A DNA stretch of 64,000 nt from Pomphorhynchus laevis (Eukaryota > Acanthocephala > Palaeacanthocephala > Echinorhynchida > Pomphorhynchidae). The DNA lies in assembly GCA_012934845.2 (NCBI GenBank), contig WNNJ02003297.1:62001-126000 (forward strand). The letters run 5' to 3'. A model generated the notes under the pieces. That model was given only the letters and a program-made list of their open reading frames with translations. It did no database searches and had not been told where the DNA came from. A program made the position numbers and the translations under genes. Of the stretch, positions 1 to 28,793 are shown in pieces; position 1 is the first letter of the stretch; the number at the start of each line of letters is the position of its first letter.

Positions 1-884
1 GCAATGGCACATTATAGCTCATAATCGGCATTAACTAGACATGCAAAGATAATATTAAAAACTTAAAGTTAGCGTACAATGAATTGACGCAATGTTTTAA
101 TAAACAAGGCAACATTATATGAAATTTTGTCTATTTAAACAAATTATGAAAAGACTAAAGCTTTTTTAAACTTAAAAAAATCGATTTTTATGCTAAGCCA
201 AATGCAGATATTTCTAAATTAGAAACCAAAGTAAATTTCAACACTTTTGTAAGCACAGCTGAAAATGAGAAAAATTAAGAATTAATTAAAAATGCAAAAG
301 TAATATTATAAAATTTTAATTTCACATACATTGAATTTACGCAATGTTTATGAATCAAGGCAACATGATATGAAATTTTGTCTATTTAAACAAATTATGA
401 AGAGAGCTAAAGTTTTGTTTTTAAATTGAAACTTTAAACAATCGACTTTTATGATAAGCTGACGACGAATATTTCCAAATTAGAAATGAAAAATAATTTC
501 AACACTTTAAATTTTATGTAACAAAGTTCTAATTTCATTTTAGCAAAAGCGATATAATTAGAGCTTGAAGATATCACATATGAAAAACATCAAAATTCCT
601 ATACATATTCTAGATATGTAAGATGTTGGTTTAGAACAGTTTACAAGGAATCAATATCATCACTTACGTGAACAATTACACGGTCAATGATTTAAACTTT
701 TAAATTTTTAAAAACAAAATGCCTATTTTTAAATATATTGGGATAGCAATAAAATTATATTTGTATTAACGAAATGTAATTTACACTAAATAATATTTGA
801 AATAAAAACAAGGCGGCAATATGATGTGATAAACAGCATAAGCACAACTGCTTCACTAATAAAAAAGGCAAATTAAATACATAC
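1..884. other. U2SURP intron 20 (part), AT-rich, with a 251-bp tandem duplication
   Basis: I see no exon on either strand here. Two diverged copies of a ~251-bp unit lie head to tail, roughly 37-287 and 288-540. They share blocks such as gaaattttgtctatttaaac at 121 and 372. The rest is simple AT-rich DNA. Confidence 0.6.
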
Positions 885-16521
<15,637 letters not shown>

Positions 16522-17399
16522 CAGTTCTAAACATTAGGTAAGTGGTAATTAATCAGAAAAGCGCCGTTCATTTTAAAGTTAAACGTCGAACAAAACGGCA
16601 ATGTATACCAATTCGTCGTATTGGCAACAGTTGAATTAAGTGCTAGCACTTTGTGAAAAGTATTGACTTTGACGGCTTAATCTTTAACGGCTAGATTTAT
16701 CAAAGACACAAAGTGTAAATCTAAAAACAACATTTATCAACCAAATTTATGAACATATACATTTATTAAATCAAAAGAAATGTTAATGAAACAGCTACAC
16801 GATTTGCATTCTGACAGGTCATTCACTAAAAATTCTAAAGGTTAATAAATGATACTGCAAAAATCGTAAATAGGAATAATGCCAAAATCTCAAAATGTTA
16901 GGCAATATCGAACAATCGACGCCACAGCCTTATCTTTCAAAACTATATCGGCGTTCATCAAAAATACGATTTCGGTAATGAAATTATAGACTACATTAAG
17001 AATGCATTGTTATTTGGTTTATTAAGATGGCTATTGTGGATATACATCTACTTACAAGTCCACAAAATTACAAAGTTACATTTTTACAAAAGAGGAAAGC
17101 AAAAAACAGCTAAACATAATCAATGTCGATAGGTTGATGTCATAATCGAGAGTTAATGTTAGTCAAGGATAGAAGAAACGGATAGAATATGTTAATGATG
17201 TACAGAGAAAAGATTTGCTAAAGTATGATCAAACGAAATTAGGAGATAGAAGGTTGGAAAGAAAAATATGTTTAATATTATATATTATATATTCGTACAA
17301 TTGTCTTGATTATCGTTCGAAAAATTGCCTTGATTATAATAAATTCTTACAATATAATATATATACACTGTATTTCAACAAGTCTAAATAAATTTCAAA
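16522..17399. other. Upstream region of U2SURP and spacer before the retroelement block
   Basis: This segment must contain the U2SURP promoter on the minus strand, but I see no canonical element that I can support. The right part (17,270-17,370) is an AT-rich run with tatattatatatt units. No gene is recognised. Confidence 0.5.
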
Positions 17400-20300
17400 A
17401 TTTTCACTAAAATTGGGGAAACGGAGGAAAACGACAAAATTGACTGTGAACGATAATGGATCCCAGCATTATGTAGAGTGTTCCATGACAGATTGACCTG
17501 TGTGGACTACTGTTTGGCTACCCCTTCGTCTTCCTTCAAATTTTCTAGATAGAGATTTTCTATGCGGATTCTGTTCAGCATCTCTTCGTAAAGAATTGAT
17601 AGTTTCAAAGAATGATCAATCGTCTATCAGCCATGACAATTCAAATAGTATCGTTTGTGACAAAGATGTTAGTGAAACAAAATTCGAACGAAAATGTGTC
17701 ATCATATACACTTCCCATCCATGTCATCTTCACTCCCCGACACCATTCCGTCCCGTCCTTCCTGGCTCGTTTCCCAATAACCTACATCCATCAATCAAAA
17801 TCATCGCCATCAACCTCCACGATCCTTCAAATCATAATATTTCCTCACATCGCTTGCCACCCTCTTTATTATAATTATACTCTATGTCTCCAATCGTCAA
17901 ACCTACTTTCTCCGTATCCTCAACTGCCAGCTCTCCTATCGTGATCTCAGCCACTCAGTCACTCGTTTTCCTTTACGAAAACGCATTTATTTTCGCGATC
18001 TGTCCACCTCCTTATCTCTACAAGCTCGTCTCAACCACGATGCTTCCACCTTCAGATCCATACTATCGTCTCTTGTTCCTGCGGATAAACCATCCTCTTT
18101 CGATAAACTCTCTCCTGTCGCATTCATCCGCCTAAACAAATCTTCTCAATCTAATCCTTCTCAGCCCCCTCTCATGAAAGCTGCGTCCTTTGTGCTCTCC
18201 CAACGATCTAAACTCATGTCCACTTTTCAGTTTTTAAACTCAAACACGCCGTCGCGAGGAAAACGGTGAAACATCTCTCTCGATCCGAAACATCGACGGA
18301 AATTTTCAAGTTGACCAAACCCGCCCCTAAATTCGAGGGCGCTCCATCTCCATTATGTGTCTTCTCCGCTAGACCATTTCACCACCACACACGGTTTGCG
18401 GCTCGGCCTACTCAACACTAGATATATTCTCCATAAATCGGAGCTTATCCTCAATATTCACAAGCAATCCATAAATCTCTTCTGCCTCACCGATTCCTGG
18501 CACTCAGATTTCGACGAAATCTCCAATCAGCGTCTGCTCTCTACCGGTTGCTCTATAGTCCAAACCGCTTGGCCCCTCAGCTCACCCACTTCTAAATTCT
18601 ATAATCATTGCGGCATTGTCGCATTCGCCCGTCACCCCACTTCTCATCGTAAAATCACTTGCATTTCAGTCCTTGCTCTTTTGAATTGCTCACTTGTCGT
18701 TCTTCTAGTCCTATAAATCTGGATATCGCCATCGTATACCGTCTTGGTTCATCATCTCCTACCTCCTTTTTTACCGAACTCACCGACCTCCTTTCTCATT
18801 GTTCGTTGTCCACCATACCTTCACTCGTTCTAGGCGACTTTAACATCCGCCTCGGCCCCTCTTTCACTAATTCCGTTCAGTTCATCAACATTCTATCAAA
18901 CTACAATTACAAACTCATCGCCAGTGCCCCACACATATCCTTAGCAGGTCACTCGACATCATCGCTGTCCCCCGATCGTTTTGCTGCCTACACCTTACTG
19001 TCCATCTCCGATCTCGGTCTATCCGATCACTTTCGTCACCCTTGATCTCACTTCCAATCACTCCACGCTTCACACACCTACTACTTGATGTCGCCCTGGA
19101 GAAATCTTGACCTCCCCCTTCTCCGATCCGCCTTACTTAAATCGTCTCTATCTTCTCACACAAAACCATCATCCTCTCCTCACGATGTTGCCTTTCTTTT
19201 CGACTCTGAACTCACATCCACTCTCGATCTTCTCTTGTCCTTCAAGCCTCACCCTCACCGTCGCTTGAACCGTGCTCCATGGTTTGACATATTATGATTA
19301 CTCTCAAAGCGTCAAATCCATCATGCTTTTCGAGTCTATCACCGCTCTCTCAGACGTGATATCCGCTCGCTCACTTCGTCTCTCCGTTATTCCTATCTTG
19401 ATCTTCGCCAGTTTCATACCCACCTACTACGTACCAAATGCAACTCCTTCTGACAGAATAAAATCAACACTTAATTTAACTCCAAGTCTCTCTGGCAAAA
19501 TTTTTTCTCAATCCTTTCTCGCTCCTCTTAGTCTTGTAACATCAATCCCCATGATTATTCGTCATTTCTTCAGACCACAGTATCCACGCTGCTTCCTCAC
19601 AACCACGTCTACATTCAATCTCAAGGCTACTCGCCTAACTTCATCCTTCCAGAAGTCTTTCATATTCTCCCTGTCTCACCTGCCGAAGTCTCATCTGTAC
19701 TCATGTCCTTGCCCAGCAAAACATCACCTGCCGATCCCCTACTTACCCGCATAATTAAATCAATATGCTAATCAATAACAACTTTACACACAACTTTGTT
19801 TAACTCGTCCATCCGCATCTTTCCTTCACACTGCAAATCTGCCATTGTTCGTCCTCTCCTTTCCAATTTGCAAAGAAGAGGACGTTTATCTATCTTAATC
19901 CAAACTGCACCTTCCTTTCCAATCCGCTTTCAGCTCTAATCACTCCACAGAAATCGCCTGCATGAAAGTTTACAACGACTTACTCATTTCTCGAGACAAG
20001 GCTCTAAATAGTGTACTCATCTCCCTCGACCTCTCCTCCGACTTCGACATTGTTGACCACTCCGTCCCCCTTTGTCGCGTTCGTTATGATTACGGCTTTT
20101 CTTCCTCCTCTGTAGCATGGTTTGCCTCATATCTATCCAACCGTTCTATTCGAGTCTGTTCAAATTCATCATCCTCCCCTCCCATCCCTATTTTCTGAGG
20201 GGTCCCATAAGGTTCAGTCCTAGGAGCCCTGCTTTTCTCTATTCTACTTGGCGATTTCTCTTCGTTTATCAATCCTTACTCCTTAAACGTCATGCAATAC

Positions 20301-21203
20301 GGCGATGACATCCTCATATATGCTCACCCGCCCATCGCATACACGATATCGCAATTTCTGCCTCCAATTGTATTTCTTCTATCTACAAACGTCTCTCACA
20401 TCTTCATCTCGTTCTAAATCTAGACAGTTCTAAAATAATGTGGATCCTCCCGCGTCAACCTAACATATCTTCTCCCCTTGTATCTTTTGCCTCATCAATC
20501 ATCCCCATGGTCCACAATCTCACTTTCTTAGGATTCCATTTCAATGATCACCTTTTCCTTAAACCCTCCGTCCGTGACAAGGTCCGATCGTCCAACTTAA
20601 TTCTCCGTGACATCTGCCGTATCTGGCCCCTTATCGACTCCCATTCCTATATGTCTCTTCTTTCATCTCTTCTTTATCCTAAAATCGATTACTGTCTTAG
20701 TCCTTACGCCAATTCTCCAAAATCCATCATCCTACCCCTACAACGCATCATCAACTCCGCCATTCGAGTGCTTTTACATCTTCGTCGCTTAGACCCTACA
20801 TATTGCCCAACTATCCTGGTTCACCATCCACATCCGCATACAACTCGGCCTTCTTATCGTAACTTTTCGTCTCATCGCTGTCGGCTCCCCATAGTTCATC
20901 AACCTCCCTTTCTTAGACGACACTCGTCCCACCTCTCTATCACTGCTTTCCCTTAATTCCCTCTTTCTCTACGTTCCCAATTACTCTAACAAATACGGTA
21001 TCCGATCTTTCCTCGCCGCCGCCCCACTCGCCTGTAATCAGCTCCCACTCGACATCGGCCACGCACCCTCATTTATTACATTCAAATGCCGCCTCCGTAC
21101 CCACCTCATCGACACATGATTTAGATTTTTGTTATTTTTGTTATTGTGGTCATGCAAGCATGCGCCAGCACGAATTTGCCAATTAAAAATAAATTTTTTT
21201 TAA
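17400..21203 (+). mobile_element. LINE family A, copy A1 (L2/CR1-like), long but decayed
   Basis: ORF1 begins near 17,416 (GKRRKTTKLTV) and holds a PHD-like Cys cluster (VECSMTD, later FLCGFCSASLRK). The ORF1 C-terminal part follows near 17,735 (FRPVLPGSFPNNLHPSIK). The ORF2 endonuclease starts near 18,357 (LGLLNTRYILHKSE, LVLGDFNIRLGP) and the RT lies at about 19,960-20,350 (LDLSSDFDIVDHSV). The sequence ends with the conserved 3' hairpin near 21,157 and a T-rich tail. Many stops, frameshifts and small deletions are visible, among them TGA in the RT block near 20,196 and a deletion near 19,870. This makes it one of the oldest A copies here. Its sense strand is strikingly C+T-rich compared with the AT-rich flanks. 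Confidence 0.85.
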
Positions 21204-22136
21204 GATGTTCTTCCGATACTCGCAGGAATGCCTCAGGGCGGTGTTATTTTCCCACCGCTATTTGCCATATATGAAAATGATCTTTGGCCCTTGCTTATTA
21301 TCATGTACGGAATAAAATACGCGGACGACTATACGATGATTTTGTCCGTTCCGGATCCTGCATTTATTGAACAAGGTGTCGAAATTGACTTAGGTAATAT
21401 CATGAATTGGTGTCTTGAGAATAAAATGAAATAAAATTTCTCGAAATGTAAAGTGATGCTTTTTTGTCCATCTCACAGATGATCTTTGTATATATCAAAT
21501 TTTTCAGTTCGTAATAGAAATGTTGAGATGGTAAATAAATTGAAAACACTCGGTATTCTATTTGTCCTTGATCTATACTGGAATGTTTACCTCAGCAAAG
21601 TCAAGCAATGTTTTTCGGGGCAATTTCTATTGAGAAGACTATAAAGAGAGGGCTTACCTACTCAGTATCTCCATTATGTTTACAAATCGCATATCCGGTC
21701 AATTTTGACCCATTCTTACCCATTATTTATGGATTGCTCCAAGTATTTAATCTTAAACTTATCGAAGATACACCATCTAGTAAGCAAGATTTGCGGTGTC
21801 CCTTTTATACCATTGGAATTAATCATCTCTAACACACTATGAAAGCGGTGTCATTACTAAATTCTAAACCTTTCCTTAAGTTGTTCGCGCGGAATAGTGC
21901 TTTCAATCATAACTTAAGACAACAGAAGACTGGAGGTACCATTCATTCGAATGGAAAAATCAAAAAAGTTTTCCCATCTGTTGTTATTTTCTTTGAACTC
22001 ACTATGGTAACATTATTTATTTTTTTCTCTTCTTTTCGATTTTGAAATCTCTTATGTAATATTAATTTTTCACGTGTACATTTTACAAGCTAATATAGTT
22101 GCTTGTTCTTAAATAAAAAAATATTATTAATGCCAA
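21204..22136 (+). mobile_element. LINE fragment E: RT and C-terminal part (CR1-group)
   Basis: The segment begins inside an RT: AGMPQGGVIFPPLFAIYEND, then GIKYADDYTMILSVPDPAFI and NWCLENKMK. Decayed thumb and C-terminal sequence follows (HSYPLFMDCSKYL, LELIISNTL). It ends with an acaagc...gcttgt hairpin near 22,090 and an ATTATT tail. The 5' half is absent and the frame is broken by stops after 21,434. It abuts the tail of A1 directly. Confidence 0.7.
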
Positions 22137-22194
22137 AGTTGGATTTCCCAATTTAAAAAATAATACATTTTTGAATGATAAATACAAAGTGCTA

Positions 22195-22496
22195 CAGTAA
22201 TTTAACTCCAAGTCTCTCTGGCAAAATTTTTTCTCAATCCTTTCTCGCTCCTCTTAGTCTTGTAACATCAATCCCCATGATTATTCGTCATTTCTTCAGA
22301 CCACAGTATCCACGCTGCTTCCTCACAACCACGTCTACATTCAATCTCAAGGCTACTCGCCCTTGGAGAAATCTTGATGTCTCCCTTCTCCGCTCTGCCT
22401 TACTCAAGTCGTCTCTATCATTACCCACAATAACATATTCATCTCCTCACGATCTCGCCTTTCTTTTCGACTCTGAACTCACATCCACTCTCGATA
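22195..22496 (+). mobile_element. Scrambled chimera of two family A LINE segments (A2)
   Basis: Bases 22,195-22,360 are essentially identical to A1 sequence at about 19,477-19,637, from the region between endonuclease and RT. The adjoining bases up to 22,496 match A3 at about 24,190-24,330, which lies upstream in the LINE. The two parts are therefore joined in an order opposite to the element map, with a short cgcc shared at the join. Confidence 0.8.
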
Positions 22497-22717
22497 TTAT
22501 TTGCAATTTACAGCTATGGAGGTGAATTTGAAAAGCTATCATTTCGCTATGCACCAGCTAATAATCCTTTTTATGAAATCGATGGAATCATTTTTACAAT
22601 TATACATGAATGTAAAAATATCGTCAAAAATAGCAGAATATATTTCGGTCATTGTCCGGTAGAGGGTCGTAAATATTTTTCAAAGTATATATTAAAACAA
22701 AAGAGAGTGGTTGGGTA
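22497..22717 (+). other. Unidentified open stretch (~72 codons) next to chimera A2
   Basis: Directly after the chimera an uninterrupted frame reads YSYGGEFEKLSFRYAPANNP, then FYEIDGIIFTIIHECKNIVK and YFGHCPVEGRKYFSKYI, ending in TAA. Residue use is protein-like and unlike the surrounding AT-rich DNA. There is no start codon, but an acceptor-like tttacag precedes it. It does not resemble LINE ORFs here. It may be part of a host exon, a processed copy or another element; unresolved. Confidence 0.3.
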
Positions 22718-24799
22718 ATTTTCCAAAATTTGCAAAATATAAGTATGAATGCCTAAGGTAGTAGGTTGATAAGCAACACTCCTTAAAACATACTAAAACA
22801 TGTTTTTATTATTTTAAATAAAAAAACCTACTATTGATAATTATTAAAATTAAATTGTCATTACAGATGACAATTAAATTGTCACAACAGAAAAATTTAA
22901 GAGCATAAATACACAAACAAAAAATTTAAACAGCTTAAACACACAACAAGGAGCGCAGTTTTAAAAATTGTAAACTATCGCAACCTACAGTTAATGGGAG
23001 CCAAGAAGAAAAATCTACCAAAAGCCAAGCGAGCAGTCTCTGTTGATACCGATAAAACCGGCAAGCTCGAAAACATACAAGTGGAATGCTCCGCTAGCGG
23101 CTGTCAAATCTGGACATCAGTAACACATAATTGTGCTTTGGGTCAGGAAACTTGCGGCGGGCCACCGTTCTAATGCGGATTCTGTGCGGCGAAACAAATC
23201 AACTTGTTAAGAAAACGCTTAGAGCAATTGGAAATGGCAACGCAGCATGATCGGATTTCTCAAATTTCTGATAAATCTACTGAGACCGTAAAGGAGCCGC
23301 AAATTGTATCGCAGCAAGATGGATTTTGTCAAGTTCATAATAAATCTACCGAGACAATGACGGAGCCGCAAATTGTTACAACTAATGTATTTTCACTCCC
23401 CGACACCCCACGTCCCGTCCTTCCTGTCTCGTTTCTCAATAACTTGCATCCATCAATCAAAATCACCTCCACCAACCTTCACTATCCGTCCACTCATAAC
23501 CTTTCTTCACATCGCTTGCCATGCTCTTTATTATCATTATCCTCTATGTCTCCCGTCGTCAAACCAAATCCCTCCAAATCATCACCTGCCAGCTCTTCTA
23601 TCGTGATCTCACCTACTCACGTCAGTCGTCCTCCTTTACGGAAGCGCTTTGCTTCTCGCGATCGTTGCGTCATTGTTACTAATATCACGCCTTCTAACTC
23701 CTTATCTCCACAAGCACGTCTGGACCACGATGTTTCCGCCTTCAGATCCATCCTCTCGTCTATTGTTCCTGAATTGCTCACTTGTCGTTATTCTAACCCG
23801 ATCACTCTAGATCTCGCCATTGTATACCGTCCTGGTTCATCAGCTCCTACAGCCTTATTTTTTACCGAACTCGCTGACCTCCTTTCTCATTGTTAATTGT
23901 CCTCAATCCCTTCACTCGTTCTAGGCGACTTCAATATCCGCCTAGACCGCCCGTCTTCCACAGATTCCATCCGCTTCATCAACATTCTATCCAACTACAA
24001 TTACAAACTAATCTCCACTGCCCCCACACATATACTTGGCGGGGCACTCGACATCATCGCTGTCCCCGATCATTTTGCTGCCCACACCTCACTGTCCATC
24101 TCTGATCCTGGTCTATCCGATCACTTTCTTATCACCCTTGATCTCGCTCGGAACCACACCCCTCCTCACACACCTACAATCCTACGTCGCCCTTGGAGAA
24201 ATCTTGATGTCTCCCTTCTCCGCTCTGCCTTACTCAAGTCGTCTCTATCATTACCCACAATAACATATTCATCTCCTCACGATCTCGCCTTTCTTTTCGA
24301 CTCTGAACTCACATCCACTCTCGATATTATCTTGCCCTTCAAATCTCACCCACACCGTCGCTTGCACCGTACCCCATGGTTTGACATCCAATGCCTACTC
24401 TCAAAGCGTCGACTCTGCCATGCTTTTCGAGTCTATCACCGCTCTCTCAGACGTGATTTCCGCTCGATCACTACGTCTTTCCATGATTCCTATCTTGCTC
24501 TTCGCCGGTCTCATCTCCACCTACTACGTACCAAATGCAACTCCTTCTGGCAGCATAAAATCATCACTTCATTCAACTCGAAGACTCTATGGCATAATTT
24601 TAACTCAATCCTGGCTCGTTCCTGTACGCCTTGCAACATCAATGCTAATGATTAATCGTCATTTCTCCAGACTAAAGTATCCACGCTGCTCTCTCACACC
24701 CCGGTCTCCATCCTATCCCACTCTGTCCAGTCCACACTCATCCTTCCAGAACTCTTTCATCTTCTCCCTGTATCACCTACAGAAGTATCATCTGTCCTC

Positions 24800-25957
24800 A
24801 TGTCCTTGCCCAACAAAACCTCACCTGCCAATCCCCTGCCTACCAACATATTAAAATCTATATGCTCATCGATATCCCCATTTCTTACAACCTTGTTTAA
24901 CTCGTCCATCCGCAGTCGTATCTTCCCTTCACACTGGAAATCCGCAATCGTTCGTCCCCTTCTTAAGAAACAATCGCTCGACCCCTCCCTTCCTTATAGC
25001 TATCGCCCCATTTCACTACTCCCTACTCTTTCTAAGCTCTTAGAACGCCTCATCTTAATACAAATCAACGCTTATCTCTCCTCATCCAATCTGTACCCTA
25101 CTTTCCAATCCGCTTTCCGCTCTAATCACTCGACAGAAATCGCATGCATAAAAGTGTACAACGACTTACTCATTTCTCGAGACAAGGCTCTATATAGTGT
25201 TCTCATCTCCCTCGACCTCTCCTCCGCATTCGACATTGTCGACCACTCCGTCCTCCTTTCTCGCCTTCGTTATGATTACGGCTTTTCTTCCTCCTCCGTA
25301 GCTTGGTTCGCCTCATATCTATCCGACCGTTCCTTTCGCGTCTGTTCTAATTCATCATCCTCCCCTCCCATCCCTATTTTTTGCGGGGTTCCACAAGGTT
25401 CAGTCCTAGGTCCCCTGCTTTTCTCTCTTTTGCTTGGCGATCTCTCTCCATTTATCAAACCTCACTCCTTTAACGTCATGCAATACGCCGATGACATTCT
25501 AATCTATGCTCATGCACCCGCACATCGCATACACGATATCGGCATTTCTGCCTCCAACTGTCTTTCTTCTATCTACAAACGTTTCTCCAATCTCCATCTC
25601 GTTCTAAACGCCGAAAAGTCCGAAATAATGTGGATCCTTCCCCGTAAACCAAGCATATCTCCTCCCATTGTATCTTTTGCCTCATCGATCATCCCTATAG
25701 TCCACAATCTCACTTTCTTAGGCTTCCATTTCGATGATCACCTTTCCCTTAAACCCTTCGTCCGTGACAAGGTCCGCTCGTCTAACTTAATTCTTCGTGA
25801 CATCCGCCGTATCCGCCCCCTTATCGACTTCCGTTCTTGTATGTCTCTTCTTTCATCGCTTCTTTTCCCTAAAATCGATTACTGCCTTAGCCTTTTCGCC
25901 AATTCTCCAAAATCCATCATCCTACCCCTACAACGAATAATCAACACCGCCGTTTGA
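24800..25957 (+). pseudogene. Reverse transcriptase segment of LINE A3
   Basis: 385 codons are open: SYRPISLLPTLSKLLERLIL (RT blocks 2-3), LISLDLSSAFDIVDHSVLLS (block A with the first Asp), FCGVPQGSVLGPLLF (block B/C) and MQYADDILIYAHAP (YADD catalytic pair), then the thumb. The LDLSSAFDIVDHS wording is typical of the L2/CR1 group. The frame is closed by TGA at 25,955, where A4 has a sense codon. The upstream part of ORF2 lies in another frame after the stop at 24,655. Confidence 0.85.
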
Positions 25958-26348
25958 GTGCTCTTTCGTCTCCGTCGCTTCGACCACACATCCACATATT
26001 TTGCCCAACTCTCCTGGCCCACCATCCACATCCGCATCAAACTCCGCCTTCTTCTCGTTATCTTTCGTCTCATCGCTGTCGGCTCCCCATCGTTCATCAA
26101 CCTTCCTTTCTTAGACGATACTCGCCCCAACTCGCTATCGCTTCGTTCCTGTCATACCCTCTTACTCCACGTTCCTAATTACTCCAACAACTACGGTCTC
26201 CGATCCTTCCTCGTCGCCGCCTCACTCGCCTGGAATCAACTCCCTCTCGACGTCCGCCGCGCTCCCTCCTTTATCACATTCAAACACCTCATCAGTTCAC
26301 ACCTTCTCGACACCTGATTCACAGTTTTGTTTTGTTGTGGTCATGTAA

Positions 26349-26364
26349 GCGTGCGCTGGCACGC
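26349..26364 (+). other. 3' hairpin of LINE A3 (GCGTGC/GCACGC)
   Basis: A six-base stem with a gctg loop followed by atttgccacgttaaaataaa. The equivalent hairpins lie at 38,743-38,758 (A4), 44,760-44,775 (A5), 52,443-52,458 (A7) and, degraded, near 21,157 (A1). It is probably the RT recognition site at the RNA 3' end. Confidence 0.75.
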
Positions 26365-27842
26365 ATTTGCCACGTTAAAATAAATCCCTTTTTTTACAGC
26401 CATAGGCTTATATCATCCATACAACAAAAACAATTTGAAATTTAATAAGAACACTATATATATATATATTCTCAACCTTAAAAAAGTTTGAGATCTAAAA
26501 TAAATACATTTGAGATCTAAAGTAAATACAATATTAATATACACATCGATTACTACGATTACAACGTTTACAACGATTACAACTATATTACTACGATTAC
26601 TACGATCACTACGATTACAACGTTTACAACGGTTAAATCGATAACAACGATTACTTTAACGGAGTTAAAAAGTCTTGGTCATTAAAATTCTTACAATAAA
26701 ATACATACAATAATTGTTCAATTATATTTGAACAATCAAAGACGAATCGAGAATCCTGATAATGTGTGTTAAGAAGAAAAATGTATCAAGAGGTAGGCAA
26801 GCAAACTCAGGGGATACCGACAACAACAGGAAATTCGAGAGTGTACAAGTGGAATGTTCAACTAGCGGTTGTCAAATTTAGACATCGGTAACACAAATTT
26901 GTGATATGGGTGATGATACTGGTGACGGGCCACCATTCTATTGCGGATTTTGTACGGCGAAGCAAATCAATGTGTTGGTTGAACGTTTAAAGCAATTGGA
27001 AAAGGTATTGCAGTGTGACGGATTTTCTCAAGTTCCAAATGGATCTATCCCGGTAAACGCAGCTTCTACCGAATGCGTATCAGCTGAATGCAACCTACAC
27101 AAACGTGCTACCTTGGCTAACATCCCCAAATCACAGTCTGGTAGTAATAACAACCGGGTGGATAACGACGAACCGAACGTATCTGCTGTCCGCTCAGAAA
27201 TGGCTCACAACTCGCAAATGCAAATATCGCGACGACGATCTTCAGTAATAACCGCACAACCTCAACATGAATCCATAAAATCCTCAATAATGACGCCAGG
27301 TAACATTCAACATGATGTAGGCATGACTAGGTCTGTACTTCTTAGAGGTGTTTCAGAAGCAAATGTGATTAACTCTCAAGACACTCCTTCACTTAATAGC
27401 ATGGCATCTGCATATGACTCTCGTCAGGTACCTCGAAGAAGGGAAGACTTTCATAACCGTGAACTGTTTGTAATTATTGCAAACGTAAAGGAATCTCGTT
27501 ATAAATAGCCAGGCACGATTAGATGACGACTTGGGTCATTTACAATCCATTCTTTCGGTGGTATTACATGAATGTCAAGACGAAGTTGTTAAGAGCATGA
27601 AGATAAAGGCCGCTTTTCGTCTCGGTAAGATAAGTAATGAGTTGAGACCCAGACTGCTCAAAGTGATGTTCAACACTGCTGAAATTATTCACATAATCTT
27701 TAACGGTGCACATCGTTTGAAAGGGTCGAGTATACGTCTGCTACGCGATATGAGCATAGATTATCGATTACGTTTGAAAGAGGCTAAATCAGAGTTAGCC
27801 TCAATTAGAGTTGGGTGAAAAAAATTTGACAATACAAAATTT

Positions 27843-28793
27843 TTGAGTTGTGCGGAGGCGTCTACATATTCATTGGAAGGGACTGTCAGATGTGCTCAAT
27901 CCTGCAAACTTTCTTACCACTTTGGCGCCCTCCGCCTAAGATGTGAAATATTCACTGTTTCACCTTGCCTCAATGTCGATCGGTGTATTCGTGAATTTCG
28001 AAAATCTCTTCGCGATTCTTCCTTCAAGTTGAGCACAAATAATGGTGGTTTAAAAATCATTTACTCGAATATTCGTAGTCTACTTAATAAGTTAGATGAA
28101 ATAAAATGTCTCTTTCAAGATATCGTACCAGATGTAGGTATTTTCACAGAATCTTGGCTTAGCTTGTCAATAGCAGACGTAGATATATTCATTGAGGGAT
28201 ACAGCATAAGTAGAAGTGATAGAACAGGCAAGATTGGAGGAGGTGTTATCGCGTATATCTCTAATAGGCTTCAATTCCGAGTAATTGAAACTCTTAGTGA
28301 TGCTATTAACCATAATGAAGCATTGTGTATTAAGCTATATTGTCAACACCCAATAACGGTATTGACTGTGTATCGTTCTCTAAGATCAAACACAGATAGC
28401 ATAGCTGCTTTAATGGAGAGAAGTAGTTATTGTGATAGATTTGTTGTACTCGGTGATTTCAACATGCCATCTGTCAATTGGGTTAATTACACTTCCAATG
28501 ACTCGGATGTCGAGAGTTTGAAGCTACTTGGCTTAATAAACAGCTTGGCTCTTAAGCAACATGTCAGTCAGAGTACAAGATTTTCACTGGATTCACATTC
28601 ACTTTTGGATTTATGCCTTACTGTACCATATGACATTCTCGATAGATTAAGCTATCTGGACCCAATAGGTCATTCAGATCATGTGGTCATTTCGATTGGT
28701 CTGAGTGATGTCTACTCACATGGCGTAAATCCGACGTCGTCTGTTAACCCATTCAGAACTGACTTTGCTGTAGTAAATATCTCGTTGGGGTAA
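27843..28793 (+). pseudogene. Endonuclease domain of LINE B1 ORF2
   Basis: An APE-like endonuclease of 316 codons. Recognisable blocks are IIYSNIRSLLNK, DVGIFTESWLS, GKIGGGVIAYISN, LTVYRS, FVVLGDFNMPSVNW (catalytic Asp/Asn) and DPIGHSDHVVISI (catalytic Asp-His). The domain is long enough to be nearly complete. The frame ends before the linker to RT, so it is a broken ORF2. Such enzymes nick target DNA to prime reverse transcription. Confidence 0.8.

Larger units (their letters stand above)
22994..26392 (+). mobile_element. LINE family A, copy A3, with internal deletion
   Basis: ORF1 starts at 22,994 (MGAKKKNLPKAKRAVS). Its Cys cluster (VECSASGCQIWTSVTHNC, FxCGFCAAK) is broken by a stop near 23,172. 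It reads on to about 23,770, where the sequence jumps from ORF1 (SSIVP) straight into the endonuclease (ELLTCRYSNP). About 680 bases present in A4 are missing. Endonuclease (LVLGDFNIRLDR, SDHFLITLDL) and RT (LDLSSAFDIVDHSV, FCGVPQGSVLGPLLF, MQYADDILIY) follow, with stops near 24,655 and 25,955. The 3' hairpin is at 26,349-26,364. The ORF1 N-terminus resembles family B more than other A copies. Confidence 0.88.

Noticed and set aside
1-884. Continuation of U2SURP (cwf21 and RS region)
   Set aside because: No minus-strand exon with family motifs could be found. The remaining exons are presumably beyond the left edge.
17612-18135. Overlapping plus-strand Ser/Pro-rich open frames
   Set aside because: The C+T-rich sense strand of family A opens several frames at once. 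Only the frame matching ORF1 in A3, A4 and A6 is real.
25276-25458. Short minus-strand open frames rich in Arg/Glu (also at 20,090, 37,587, 38,272)
   Set aside because: They recur at the same place in each family A copy, opposite the RT or thumb coding sequence, and are antisense shadows.
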